From assembly GCA_024655945.1 (NCBI GenBank), contig JANLFK010000002.1:62001-126000 (forward strand): a DNA stretch of 64,000 nucleotides, in the 5' to 3' direction. The notes below the pieces were generated by a model. The model ran no database searches. It saw only the letters and a list, made by a program, of their open reading frames with translations, and was not told the origin of the DNA. How positions within the stretch are numbered: the stretch's first letter is position 1; each line of letters starts with the position of its first letter. A program made the translations under genes and the position numbers. Shown here one piece after another: positions 35,670-44,272 of the stretch. The DNA is from a candidate division KSB1 bacterium (GTDB taxonomy: Bacteria; Zhuqueibacterota; Zhuqueibacteria; JANLFK01; Oleimicrobiaceae).

Positions 35670-37736
35670 TTACCTGGCGAGGAAGCGCTCTGCAAAGGTT
35701 GGCTGGCTCCCGGCCATCACCACGAAGACATCCAGGGGCACTACCTCGAACTCTGGCCCCAACTTGCTCAAGATATTCTTGACCCGCTTCACGTCGCTGG
35801 CCTCCCTGACGTGCATGAGCAAGAAGTACGGCCGCACTTTGTTGATGGTCGCCAGCTCCCGCAAGTCGGCGACCGCTTCTTCCTCTGGCTTTGTGGGTGA
35901 CAGGTAGTAGTCGTACGAGATGAGCGGCCTGCCGTTCTTGACCGCGAACGTGAATGATGGGGCATAACCGTTGAGAAAACCGATCACGTCAGGCATGCCC
36001 TGGTAGTAAGCCTCAACCACCTCCCTGGTCAGCTCCGTGTTTCCCTCGACGGTGGCTCCTTCCGAGTAGTCCATGATCTCGAAGACGCGCAGGTCAAGCT
36101 TCTCCATGAATTCCTTGGCCTTGCCGATGAGTCCAGGCAGAAGCTGCGCCGGGACCGCCTTCGGGTAGAGGTAGCCCGGGCCAGACAAACAGCCGATAAG
36201 ATAGTCATTGGGGGTTGCCGTGCGGTAGTAGTATTCCTGCATGGCGGGCTCCAGCCACAGCCGATTCATGATTACCTCCCAGGCGTAGGGGAGCTCGCCC
36301 CGACCTGGCCGGTGCCATGACCCAATCCCCATGCCGTCGGTCTGCACACAGGCAATGTAGACCTTCTTGCCCGGTTTGTAGCGCTTGCCCGGCACCACAT
36401 TGTGATTGTTCTTAAAGACGAAGCCAGGGGTCGGCGGCACTTGATGGCTGAAGCTCAGGTTTGGGATCGTGTGCAGCCCTTCCACCCGCAGGCCGTAGCT
36501 CGATGCCAACTTGACGTGGTCTCGCTCTTTGTCCTTGGCGTAGGAATGCCAGCCCATCACCATGGACGTGGGATTCATCTGGCTGAGCAGCTTGTTGGCG
36601 AGTGCGTATTCCTCGACGTCTTCTGGCTTGGTGGAAAGGTCGTTGAAGAAACAGCGGTTGTAGATTCCCCAATCGGCAACGCCGGGCTTCATGACGGGAC
36701 CCGCATCGCCTCCCATCCAGATGACGATGTCGCGGCTGCAGCGGTCCCAGTAGCGGTCGTAGGCCCACTGATAGATCTGGGCATCGTTCATGCCCACAAA
36801 CTTGCCGCGCAGGTCCGCTACCATCTTGAGGCCGCACTCTTCTGCCAGTGGGATAAAGTCCTCGCTCACCACCAGCGCCTTCTCCACGCCGGCGATGGTA
36901 AAGGCCACAATCAACGAGGTGCGCACCTGCAGGTCCCACACGACGTACCCGGCCAAGGCGTGCTTGAAGGTTTTCACCGCCTCAGGAACAGACTTGAGCT
37001 CGGTGAAAGTGAAGTAGCGCTTCTCTTGCACGAATTGGAAGAATGGCTTGACATAGTTGAAGGGCCATGTCTCTGGATACAGGAGGTAGAGCCTGGGACC
37101 GCTGCCATTGGCTAAGCCCTGCAGGCTGATGAGCAGCGCCTGCTCAGCAAGACCGTCCGCCACTTCCCAATTGTCCTTGAGGCGAAAGAAGAACGCTTCG
37201 CGCTTGCCGGCCTTTTTCAGCACATAGTGGAGCGGGCCAGAGGTGCGCGTTGACCGCGAAATCTCGTACACCAATATGTCACCGCCCTCGCGCAGTTCGT
37301 AGGTGTGCACACATGTCACCGGAGTTGGCCCCTGGGAGCCACGCACGCTAAAGCGCTCCTCGACCCTGAGCACCGTGCCGCCCTTGTCCCAGCGGGCCAC
37401 CAGCTGGCGTTCACCTCCCACCGGCATGGAAAGCCCCATGAACACATTGGTGGGAAACACCCGGTCCTTGATGGGAAGCTTGGTCACCGAACCATCGGTA
37501 CGGAGGTCGAGAGAATCCACAAAGCGACGGCTCGTGCCCCATGTCTGCACGAGCAGAATCCCGTCTTCCTTGGTCGTCGCGTCGATGGCTAAGGTGGCGT
37601 AGAGGTCGATTTCGGTGCTCACTTCGGGAAGAAGCTTCCAAGTACCGTTGAACTCCGGATTCCCCTGCGCCAAGAGAGTCCCCCCTGCTCCGACCAACGC
37701 CGCCACCAGGGCGAGCACAACGGCGATGTGTTTCAT
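35670..37736 (-). CDS. GxGYxYP-family putative glycoside hydrolase, secreted
   Basis: 688 residues with a Sec signal peptide ('MKHIAVVLALVAALVGAGG'). After a ~175-residue N-terminal beta-domain the protein contains the name-giving motif of the GxGYxYP putative glycoside hydrolase family, G519-P-G521-Y522-L-Y524-P525 in 'CLSGPGYLYPKAVP'. Other conserved-looking parts are 'QTDGMGIGSWHRPGRGELPY' and 'VIGFLNGYAPSF'. The family's enzymatic activity was inferred from fold prediction and gene context in gut bacteria. GGAGG is 5 bases plus a short spacer before the ATG. It lies 103 bases after the GH38 homologue and runs toward the next operon's promoter. Confidence 0.82.
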   Translation of the reverse strand: MKHIAVVLALVAALVGAGGTLLAQGNPEFNGTWKLLPEVSTEIDLYATLAIDATTKEDGILLVQTWGTSRRFVDSLDLRTDGSVTKLPIKDRVFPTNVFMGLSMPVGGERQLVARWDKGGTVLRVEERFSVRGSQGPTPVTCVHTYELREGGDILVYEISRSTRTSGPLHYVLKKAGKREAFFFRLKDNWEVADGLAEQALLISLQGLANGSGPRLYLLYPETWPFNYVKPFFQFVQEKRYFTFTELKSVPEAVKTFKHALAGYVVWDLQVRTSLIVAFTIAGVEKALVVSEDFIPLAEECGLKMVADLRGKFVGMNDAQIYQWAYDRYWDRCSRDIVIWMGGDAGPVMKPGVADWGIYNRCFFNDLSTKPEDVEEYALANKLLSQMNPTSMVMGWHSYAKDKERDHVKLASSYGLRVEGLHTIPNLSFSHQVPPTPGFVFKNNHNVVPGKRYKPGKKVYIACVQTDGMGIGSWHRPGRGELPYAWEVIMNRLWLEPAMQEYYYRTATPNDYLIGCLSGPGYLYPKAVPAQLLPGLIGKAKEFMEKLDLRVFEIMDYSEGATVEGNTELTREVVEAYYQGMPDVIGFLNGYAPSFTFAVKNGRPLISYDYYLSPTKPEEEAVADLRELATINKVRPYFLLMHVREASDVKRVKNILSKLGPEFEVVPLDVFVVMAGSQPTFAERFLAR

Positions 37737-37839
37737 GGTTTCCTCCGTACAGGTTAGTTGTGCCCTACAGCAGAACTTGCCTCAGCTCTCCTTCGCATCC
37801 CCCTTTTCCCCTCCTTCGGAAACGAAAGGAACAAGCGCC

Positions 37840-40617
37840 TCAGTCCAACCAGACCTCAACGCTCACGATCTTGTTCTTGCTGGCCACCACCTCCACACTT
37901 CTTCCGGCCACCTCGGCTGGGCCTATGGGCTTCTCATTCAGCTTCACTAGCTGCGCCTTGCGAACTGGCCGCCAGAAAGTGATTGTCCCTTTCACCTCCT
38001 CTTCGGTGGGATTGAACACCCTGACGATGAGCCCGTCTGTGCGCGATGACCTCTTCACCGCCGAGAGCACGAGCGTGGCCGGCTGGATATCGAGGAAGCT
38101 GAGAGTCGGGGGCAACGTGCCAGTGCTGCGCCCGCACTGCGCGAGGCGAAGTTTGAGGTTGAAACGATTGGCCTGCTCGTACACGCCGGCTTGCTCCCAT
38201 GTGCCTGCATAGGGAAAGATCGCGTAGTCGAAGGTGAATGGTCGCAGGCATTGGCACATCACCTGGGTCTCGTCGGTCGCCACATTCTCCGGGTCCGCGC
38301 CGATGATGGGGAAGCGGTAGGTGCGCACCAAGGTGAGGGCAATGCTGCGCTGTTCGTCCTCGAAAACGGCATACTCGGGCAATCCGATGTTGAGGATCGC
38401 CAGCCCGTGTCCCTCTCCCTGCACGCCGCAGAACATGTATTGCGGGTAGTACGGCAGCATCGGCTCCTTCCAGGTGGAAGTGTCCGGGAGGTGGATGTCC
38501 CGCTCCGTCACGTCAAAGTGCGTCTCTGAGTAGGACCTTCGCGCGGCGCCATAGCCCGATGGGAACATGGCCAGCAGCTTGTGGTCGCGCACATGGTTGG
38601 TGAGCTCGGTTCGCACCTCCAGGCAAGGCGAGCCCTTCTTCAATGTCACATACGAGACAATCTCAAACGGCACTCTTTCTGGATTGCGCCGACTTCCATC
38701 GGCAAGGGCGTCTTTGGGCAGCATCATCGTCACCTTGACGCGATACTGGACCATGAGCGGGCCGTCAAGCACCTTGCCTACCTCGGCCTGCGCTCCAATG
38801 CTGGTGATGACTTCGTCGAGGTCGGCCGACCGCTGCGTGGCGTGGTCACCCACATCGGAAAAATCCTGAAAATAGTGCAAGCCCTGGTAGGTCGTGCCGC
38901 TGGTCTTGCACAGGAGGTCAATCCGCCCATCGTCGGCAATCTCGGCGCGCAGGTGTTCATTCTCCAACACATTCGCGGCAGGCGACAGGCTGCCGTAGTT
39001 CAGCTTGCGCCCAGGTTGTGGCTTGATGACGAACGACCGGTAGCCCACGCCAGGGACCTCACTCAGCGCAATGGCGCAATGCACCCGGCGTGCCTTGTAC
39101 GGGATGGGAAACTCGTACGGGTTCTTGACGATGGGGCCAAAAGGGTAGGAACGGATGAACTGCACGGGAAGCTGAGCGCCTGACTCGTCCTCCACAGTGA
39201 ACCATCTGGCTGCAGTCTCCTCGGGGAGGTCGATCACTGCGGTTACCACTTCGGAGCGCCGGTATTGCGTCGGATTGAAGGCCACAAGGCAGATGGCGTC
39301 TCCGGGCAGACGGGCGTTGTCAATCTTGGCGACGATGTGCGCCAGTGCCCGCCTGGTAACGTTGTCGGCGAGATGGCGGACCTGCCGATTGCCGTACTCC
39401 ACGTCCTCGTGCACCAGGTCCACACTGCACCCCGCAATGCTGTCGTGGGACTGGTTGGCCAGGTGATATTTCCAGGCCAGGCGCAGCAGGCCTTCCGGGT
39501 ACTCCATGCCCAAGAGACTAGCAAGGGCTGCCCAAGTGTCGGCGTTCTTCTGCAACTTGAGCTCGCAGGTCCGGTTCTGTTGCTTCAGGTACATCCTGGC
39601 GCACAGCATGCCTGGAAAGAGATTCTGCCAGAGCCCGTCCACCATGGTGTAGCGAAACTCGCTACGCATGACCTTAAGGTCTTTGGCCCGCGCCTTGACT
39701 GCCTGCACATAGTCGTAAAACGAGCTGTGGATGTAGGTATCGCCCGTGTTGAGTTTGTTGGCCTCAGCGATAATTTCGGGCGTGCGCGGATAGGGATTGA
39801 CCTGGTCCATGCCGTCCAAGTAGAGAAGCTGGTCGCAGGTGGCGCCTTTGATCGCGTGACCCTTTATCTCCGCGAGCGCCCTTGGCAAGTTCTCCAGGTA
39901 CAGCTTGTCCAGGTGTTTTCCTTCCAGAAGCCAGTAGTCAAAGCCGCACAGCTCCTCATCGCAGGGATGAAACGGCAGTTGCCCCTCGCGCCAGTGGTAA
40001 TCCCATTCAAACGGCCATTTGTTCAGGGCCACTGGACGATAGACATGCACATACCAGTTGGCGCGCCCGTACGGGTTCACCGCGCGCATGCCCATGATCC
40101 TGCTGCCATCTGGCGCTTCCCAAATGAACTCGTGCTTTGTGATGCGGTCATTGTTCCCCCTGTAGAAGAACATGTGGTCGAGGTCGAACCCTAAGTAGAT
40201 TTGGGGCATTTGCGAGGATTGACCAAAGGAGAACGGGCTGTAGCCTGACCACTTCTGCCCTTCCCACTCTTCAGTGATGAGGGTACCCATGAGCAGATTG
40301 CGCACAATGGACTCGCCGCTGATTTCCGGCGTGTCCGGGAGCGTGTACCATGGCCCAATCTGGATGCGTCCTTCAGCAACCAGGCGCCGCAGCACCGGCT
40401 CGTTTTCCGGCTTGATGGCCAGATGGTCTTCCAGAGGAATAGTCTGGGAATCCAGCAGAAAGTACTTATACTCGGGATTGGTTTCCAGAAGCTTGATGAG
40501 CGCATCGAACATGTCCACCAGAAGCATGCGGAACTCCTGGAACGGGTAGCGCCATTCGCGGTCCCAATGGGTGTGGGATACGACGTGGATGGTGTAAGGG
40601 CCATGTACGTCTTGCAT
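37840..40617 (-). CDS. GH38-family homologue lacking the catalytic Asp
   Basis: 925 residues with complete GH38 architecture: catalytic-type alpha/beta domain (about 8-300), helical bundle, and beta-sandwiches to the end. The first ligands are present, H17 and D19 in 'SHTHWDREW'. The nucleophile motif, normally P-D-x-F-G-H, reads P128-F129-S130-F131-G132-Q133, so the Asp that is both nucleophile and zinc ligand is Phe and the following His is Gln. The codon is TTC and the flanking 'SSQMPQIYLGF' aligns well, so this is not a frameshift. It may be a binding or regulatory protein or use another residue. It is preceded by a good promoter (40657-40685) and AAGGAG. Confidence 0.8.
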   Translation of the reverse strand: MQDVHGPYTIHVVSHTHWDREWRYPFQEFRMLLVDMFDALIKLLETNPEYKYFLLDSQTIPLEDHLAIKPENEPVLRRLVAEGRIQIGPWYTLPDTPEISGESIVRNLLMGTLITEEWEGQKWSGYSPFSFGQSSQMPQIYLGFDLDHMFFYRGNNDRITKHEFIWEAPDGSRIMGMRAVNPYGRANWYVHVYRPVALNKWPFEWDYHWREGQLPFHPCDEELCGFDYWLLEGKHLDKLYLENLPRALAEIKGHAIKGATCDQLLYLDGMDQVNPYPRTPEIIAEANKLNTGDTYIHSSFYDYVQAVKARAKDLKVMRSEFRYTMVDGLWQNLFPGMLCARMYLKQQNRTCELKLQKNADTWAALASLLGMEYPEGLLRLAWKYHLANQSHDSIAGCSVDLVHEDVEYGNRQVRHLADNVTRRALAHIVAKIDNARLPGDAICLVAFNPTQYRRSEVVTAVIDLPEETAARWFTVEDESGAQLPVQFIRSYPFGPIVKNPYEFPIPYKARRVHCAIALSEVPGVGYRSFVIKPQPGRKLNYGSLSPAANVLENEHLRAEIADDGRIDLLCKTSGTTYQGLHYFQDFSDVGDHATQRSADLDEVITSIGAQAEVGKVLDGPLMVQYRVKVTMMLPKDALADGSRRNPERVPFEIVSYVTLKKGSPCLEVRTELTNHVRDHKLLAMFPSGYGAARRSYSETHFDVTERDIHLPDTSTWKEPMLPYYPQYMFCGVQGEGHGLAILNIGLPEYAVFEDEQRSIALTLVRTYRFPIIGADPENVATDETQVMCQCLRPFTFDYAIFPYAGTWEQAGVYEQANRFNLKLRLAQCGRSTGTLPPTLSFLDIQPATLVLSAVKRSSRTDGLIVRVFNPTEEEVKGTITFWRPVRKAQLVKLNEKPIGPAEVAGRSVEVVASKNKIVSVEVWLD

Positions 40618-40656
40618 AGGCTTCTCCTTCCTGCTCTACGCCGGACGCGGAGCGCT

Positions 40657-40685
40657 AATCTACCAAATCCGCGCGGGATTGTCAA
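40657..40685 (-). promoter_or_regulatory. Promoter of the GH38-homologue/GxGYxYP unit
   Basis: On the minus strand a consensus TTGACA (40680-40685), 17-base spacer and TAGATT (40657-40662). The start codon at 40617 follows after a short leader. Confidence 0.65.
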
Positions 40686-40723
40686 GCAATTCTTGAGCTG
40701 CCAGAAGCTCCAGGGGCTTTCGT

Positions 40724-41545
40724 CTACGGTGTTCCCCCGTGCGGGAATGCCCTTCTCCTTTCGTCACAGGCCGGGCAGGTACCGGGTGCGCAGAGGAGCA
40801 GATACGGGTGTTTCCGGAAGAAGCGCAACCCCTCACTGAGGAGCAAATCCAACTGCAGCAGGTAGGCCCAAAAGGGGCCCCGGGTCACGCGCCGCACCTT
40901 CTTGCGGCTAAGGAGGTACCTTTCAAACGCCACAAAGTTCTTGGAGCAGCCTGGCACTTCACGAAGGGGCTGCTCTCCTGCCACTGAGACCCCCACCGGC
41001 AAGACACCGATGTGGTTCCATGGAAAATGCCCAGCCCAGGGCACGGGCGCTTTGACCTCCAGATAGTGGCAGAAGCTCAGAGCCGAAAAGTCTACACCAA
41101 GCAAGAGCGCGCACGCCTGTGCCTGTTCGGCCAGCCAGGCCAGGACGCTTCCGTCTCCGAGCGGACTCTCAGGAGCATTGTCCTCTCCGATGCTCCGGGC
41201 CGCTTCGCCCCAGAGCAAGAAGGAGTGGGTGGCAGAGCGAGTCCTGACGACCTCGGGCATAGTGCGAAACACTTCGGAAAGGGCTCCCACCTTGCCGGGC
41301 GTAGACGCCGCATCGAACACCTCGCACGGGCCGCGCTGGCGTTTGAAACAGTAGGTAAACGCCGGCATCACTACCGACCCTGACGGCCCCACATGCTGCT
41401 GCACCACCTCGATGAGCCTCTCAGCAGTTATTCCAGGAAAGGCAGAGCGCAGTCTGCGCAGCGAGGCATGCACGATGACGTGCTGACCAGGGCGCAGCCC
41501 GAGCTCGTCAAGAAAGTCCTCGAAGAGTGTGGTTCTTTCGCGCAT
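40724..41545 (-). CDS. AAC(3)-fold acyl-CoA N-acetyltransferase
   Basis: 273 residues starting at ATG 41545; the reading frame is open further upstream but that part overlaps the membrane-protein gene. 'FLDELGLRPGQHVIVHASLRRL' and 'GPSGSVVMPAFTYCF' match the start of the aminoglycoside 3-N-acetyltransferase family, followed by 'THSFLLWG' and 'LLGVDFSALSFCHYLE'. Many members of this fold modify amino sugars or precursors rather than drugs. Given neighbouring glycan genes and the HGSNAT-like gene just upstream, acetylation of an amino sugar is a reasonable inference. A drug-resistance role is not supported by context. The C-terminal 'CAPGTCPACDERRR' is a possible Cys-x5-type metal or redox tail. 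Confidence 0.7.
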   Translation of the reverse strand: MRERTTLFEDFLDELGLRPGQHVIVHASLRRLRSAFPGITAERLIEVVQQHVGPSGSVVMPAFTYCFKRQRGPCEVFDAASTPGKVGALSEVFRTMPEVVRTRSATHSFLLWGEAARSIGEDNAPESPLGDGSVLAWLAEQAQACALLLGVDFSALSFCHYLEVKAPVPWAGHFPWNHIGVLPVGVSVAGEQPLREVPGCSKNFVAFERYLLSRKKVRRVTRGPFWAYLLQLDLLLSEGLRFFRKHPYLLLCAPGTCPACDERRRAFPHGGTP

Positions 41546-41726
41546 GTATTCTGGTTCCTCTTCCCCTGCGTAGCATTCGCTGTCCCTGCGGCAAGACATG
41601 TGGCGTTCTATTCGCTGGCTCGTCGAGATTTCACGCTGGGAAACATGCACCACTGCGCGGAGGCAAGGCCCGGGCTCGCCGTCAGCCGCCTGGGGCGGGA
41701 AGGTGTCAGGGCAACAACCAACGGCC

Positions 41727-42830
41727 TCAGACCTTCCAGAAGAGCTTGCGGCGGTACATCCAGTAGACCACCAGCCACCAGAAAAAGAGGTAGGCACAGG
41801 TGTAGGCCCAGGACCCCGTGGTCACCCCGAGATGGCAATCCAGCCACCGCCATAATGCCTCGCGCAACAAGAGAGTGCCCCCACCAACTGCGACCTGCCA
41901 CTCCTGCAAGGTGTGCACGCGCACCATGATGGATACAAAGTAGACGGTGATGGCGTTCATCCCGAAGACCACGAAGGGGAACGCCCAACGCCTGCAGCCT
42001 CTGCCTTCAATCAGCCAGTGGAAGAGCGCCAACAGGAGCGTGGCAATTCCTACAGCGAAGAGGATGAACGAGGCAGTCCACAGCGCTTTGAGGAGCGGAT
42101 GCTGGATGCTCCACAACAGGCCCAGCCCAAGGGTCGCCACACCTATGAGCACAAGGAGGCGCACGCGGCTCACCACGCCGCCAGTCCCACTGCGCAGGAG
42201 GTCGCCCACCAGGCTGCCACCGCCCACCAGCGCGCCGGTGGGCACGATGGAAATCGCGCCGGCTAAGTGATATCGCGCCAAGTACCTCTGGTTCAAATAG
42301 CCGATGATGTTTCGGTCTGCCAAGAGAGTGCCGCCGGGACAGCCCGCAAATGGCACGAAGGAAAGAAGCGCCCAATGCGCAACAAGGAGAAGCACCACAA
42401 GGGCGGCGCGCAGCGGCGGCGAAAGCAGATATGCCAGCGCTCCCACCAGGTACGCGAGGCCGATTAGCTGCAGCACATCAAGGCCGACCACCACCCGCCT
42501 GGCAATGCTGGAAACCAGCACTATGCCCAGGAGCACCAGCACCGTCGTCCGCCGCAGCGCCTTTGCCAAGTAGGCGCGCTGTGGGCCGCCCTTCGCTCTG
42601 AAGGCAGCGTACGAAAACGGAATGGCCACCCCCACGCAAAAGAGAAACAAGGGAAAGATCAAATCACAGAAGGTAACCCCTTCTCCCCAGGCTGCATGAC
42701 GAAACCAGGAGGGGTACGCCTGGTCATGGACAGTGTTGTTGACCATCAGCATTGCGGCAATGGTGAACCCGCGCAAGGCATCTAACGAGGCAAGCCGGGT
42801 GGTGGCGGGTTTGCGCGGCGGCTGTCTCAT
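41727..42830 (-). CDS. HGSNAT-like membrane acetyltransferase (DUF5009/DUF1624 type)
   Basis: 367 residues from ATG 42830, 13 bases after the upstream gene; the longer frame to 43256 lies over another gene. 'TRLASLDALRGFTIAAMLMVNN' and 'VTFCDLIFPLFLFCVGVAIPFSY' are the signature of bacterial homologues of heparan-alpha-glucosaminide N-acetyltransferase. About ten membrane helices follow, ending 'FFWWLVVYWMYRRKLFWKV'. The human enzyme transfers acetyl groups across a membrane onto terminal glucosamine of heparan; bacterial relatives are thought to do the same for amino-sugar glycans. It is the last gene of the operon that starts at 54239. 181 bases separate it from the AAC(3)-like gene. Confidence 0.78.
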   Translation of the reverse strand: MRQPPRKPATTRLASLDALRGFTIAAMLMVNNTVHDQAYPSWFRHAAWGEGVTFCDLIFPLFLFCVGVAIPFSYAAFRAKGGPQRAYLAKALRRTTVLVLLGIVLVSSIARRVVVGLDVLQLIGLAYLVGALAYLLSPPLRAALVVLLLVAHWALLSFVPFAGCPGGTLLADRNIIGYLNQRYLARYHLAGAISIVPTGALVGGGSLVGDLLRSGTGGVVSRVRLLVLIGVATLGLGLLWSIQHPLLKALWTASFILFAVGIATLLLALFHWLIEGRGCRRWAFPFVVFGMNAITVYFVSIMVRVHTLQEWQVAVGGGTLLLREALWRWLDCHLGVTTGSWAYTCAYLFFWWLVVYWMYRRKLFWKV

Positions 42831-42843
42831 TGACGAGAGGTTC

Positions 42844-43491
42844 TCAGAAAGCAATCTGCAAACCCAAAGTGCAGAAAAGGCTCTGCAGGCCGCTGACATT
42901 TTCCAGACGGAGAGCGAGCGCTGGCCAGAGCTCGCCCACGATGAGACGATATCCCATTTCCACGACCAAGCCAAAACGCCAAACCACGTCCATACGTGCC
43001 CCCAGGCTGCCCTCGAAGGCCCAGCTCCATTCCTCCTGTTGGCGGGCAGGCACCAACACTTCCTCCAGCTGGTAGGCTCCGCGCCTGCTCCGCCAGTGAT
43101 GAAGGCCAACGCCTCCCCCGACGAAGGAATGCACGCCCTGCCACGACGCCAAGGCATAGCTTCCGCGCACTGTTGCGCTTGTCGAACTGAAGGACAGGTC
43201 CAAGTCGCGGTAGTAGAGACGCGAAGTGTTCTCCTGTGCGAATTCCAAAAACTCAACCCCCGCTCGCCAGGACCAACCCCTGTTCAGCCATTTCCTCGCT
43301 TCAATTCCCACCAGCCGCGCGCTCGGCGCGAACCAATTTTGCAAGCTGCCAATGGGTGCGGCCATGCCCCAGTGCACTTGTGCGCACCATTGACCTGAGT
43401 CTTCAGCGCCGCACACGCCGGCCGTTATCAAGTTGAAGGTCATCCCCAGCAGGAGGGCCATTTTCTTGTGGGCTCCGACGTCAGCCACCAA
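42844..43491 (-). CDS. Small outer-membrane beta-barrel protein
   Basis: About 215 residues from TTG 43491 (GTG at 43488 also possible). A signal peptide covers 'KKMALLLGMTFNLITAGVCGA'. The mature part has alternating polar/aromatic strands, such as 'GWSWRAGVEFLEFAQ', 'SATVRGSYALASW', 'HSFVGGGVGLHHW' and 'LFCTLGLQIAF', typical of an eight-stranded barrel. No enzymatic motif is visible. It is flanked by another small barrel (14 bases upstream) and the membrane acetyltransferase. Confidence 0.6.
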   Translation of the reverse strand: MVADVGAHKKMALLLGMTFNLITAGVCGAEDSGQWCAQVHWGMAAPIGSLQNWFAPSARLVGIEARKWLNRGWSWRAGVEFLEFAQENTSRLYYRDLDLSFSSTSATVRGSYALASWQGVHSFVGGGVGLHHWRSRRGAYQLEEVLVPARQQEEWSWAFEGSLGARMDVVWRFGLVVEMGYRLIVGELWPALALRLENVSGLQSLFCTLGLQIAF

Positions 43492-43504
43492 CGCTCAGTC
43501 TCCC

Positions 43505-44257
43505 TCAGTACACAAACACCAATGCACACGCCAGTTCCGCTACGCTTGTCACAGGGAAACGCTCGTACTGGCCCCCACGTTTCGGGAACACCGTGCTGTA
43601 CCTTCCGCTTAGGCGAAAGTGCAGGAAGCGTTGCACCATGAGCTCGGCGCCCACCTCAAAGGTCGCCGCGTAGACTACGCCCTTACGCACCTCAGCGTGG
43701 TTGTAATAGTCGTAGGCAAAGACATAGCCAAGCTCGGGGAATTCTTTCTGCCAGACCTCGTGCAAGCGCAGCGTGCGCTCATAGAACCAAGGTCCGGCGC
43801 CGGTGGTCAGGCACAGGGCAGCCCTGCTGGTCTGCGGCCAGCGCAGAGCAACGAACGGCACCAGTTGTCTCATGTACAGGTGTTGATCTGGCGTCAAAGT
43901 GGCCCGATATGACTTGTCCCTGGACTGCAAGTCACGCACATAGTTGCCGTAGAATCGCTGCCAGAACGCCCAGTTCCACTGCTCGACCGCTCTGTCCTGC
44001 TCGATCGTCAGGTCGCAATAGCCAACCCGCACCCCCACGGCCACGAGGCGCGACAGGCGCAGTGAGGCTGCTCCTCCTGCTCCCCAACCGGTCGCCTGGC
44101 GCAGATGCTGGTCTTTCTTCAGCCCGAGCCCCTGACCGGAGGAGGCCCAGGCCGCAAGCGATTCCAGACGCGGCCTCTGACCAGAGGCCACAGGACAGGT
44201 CGCGCCCAGAACTATGGCGACCCACGAGGTCACGTGGAGGACGAATTTCCACTTCAC
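43505..44257 (-). CDS. Outer-membrane beta-barrel protein
   Basis: 250 residues from GTG 44257, 8 bases from AGGAAG. Signal peptide 'KFVLHVTSWVAIVLGATCPVASG'. Strand-like segments 'LVAVGVRVGYCDLTI', 'LVPFVALRW', 'AALCLTTGAGPWFYERTL', 'AATFEVGAELMVQRFLHFRLSGRYSTVF' and a C-terminal 'LACALVFVY' indicate a barrel. It belongs to no family I recognise. It lies between PorV (16 bases) and the second small barrel. Confidence 0.6.
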   Translation of the reverse strand: MKWKFVLHVTSWVAIVLGATCPVASGQRPRLESLAAWASSGQGLGLKKDQHLRQATGWGAGGAASLRLSRLVAVGVRVGYCDLTIEQDRAVEQWNWAFWQRFYGNYVRDLQSRDKSYRATLTPDQHLYMRQLVPFVALRWPQTSRAALCLTTGAGPWFYERTLRLHEVWQKEFPELGYVFAYDYYNHAEVRKGVVYAATFEVGAELMVQRFLHFRLSGRYSTVFPKRGGQYERFPVTSVAELACALVFVY

Positions 44258-44272
44258 AGCGACACTTCCTCA

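Noticed and set aside
40724-41545. Aminoglycoside resistance gene
   Set aside because: The fold matches AAC(3), but there is no mobile element or resistance context, and such folds are common in sugar metabolism.
42831-43256. N-terminal extension of the HGSNAT-like frame
   Set aside because: It lies over the small barrel gene in another frame; the family's conserved start begins at 42830.
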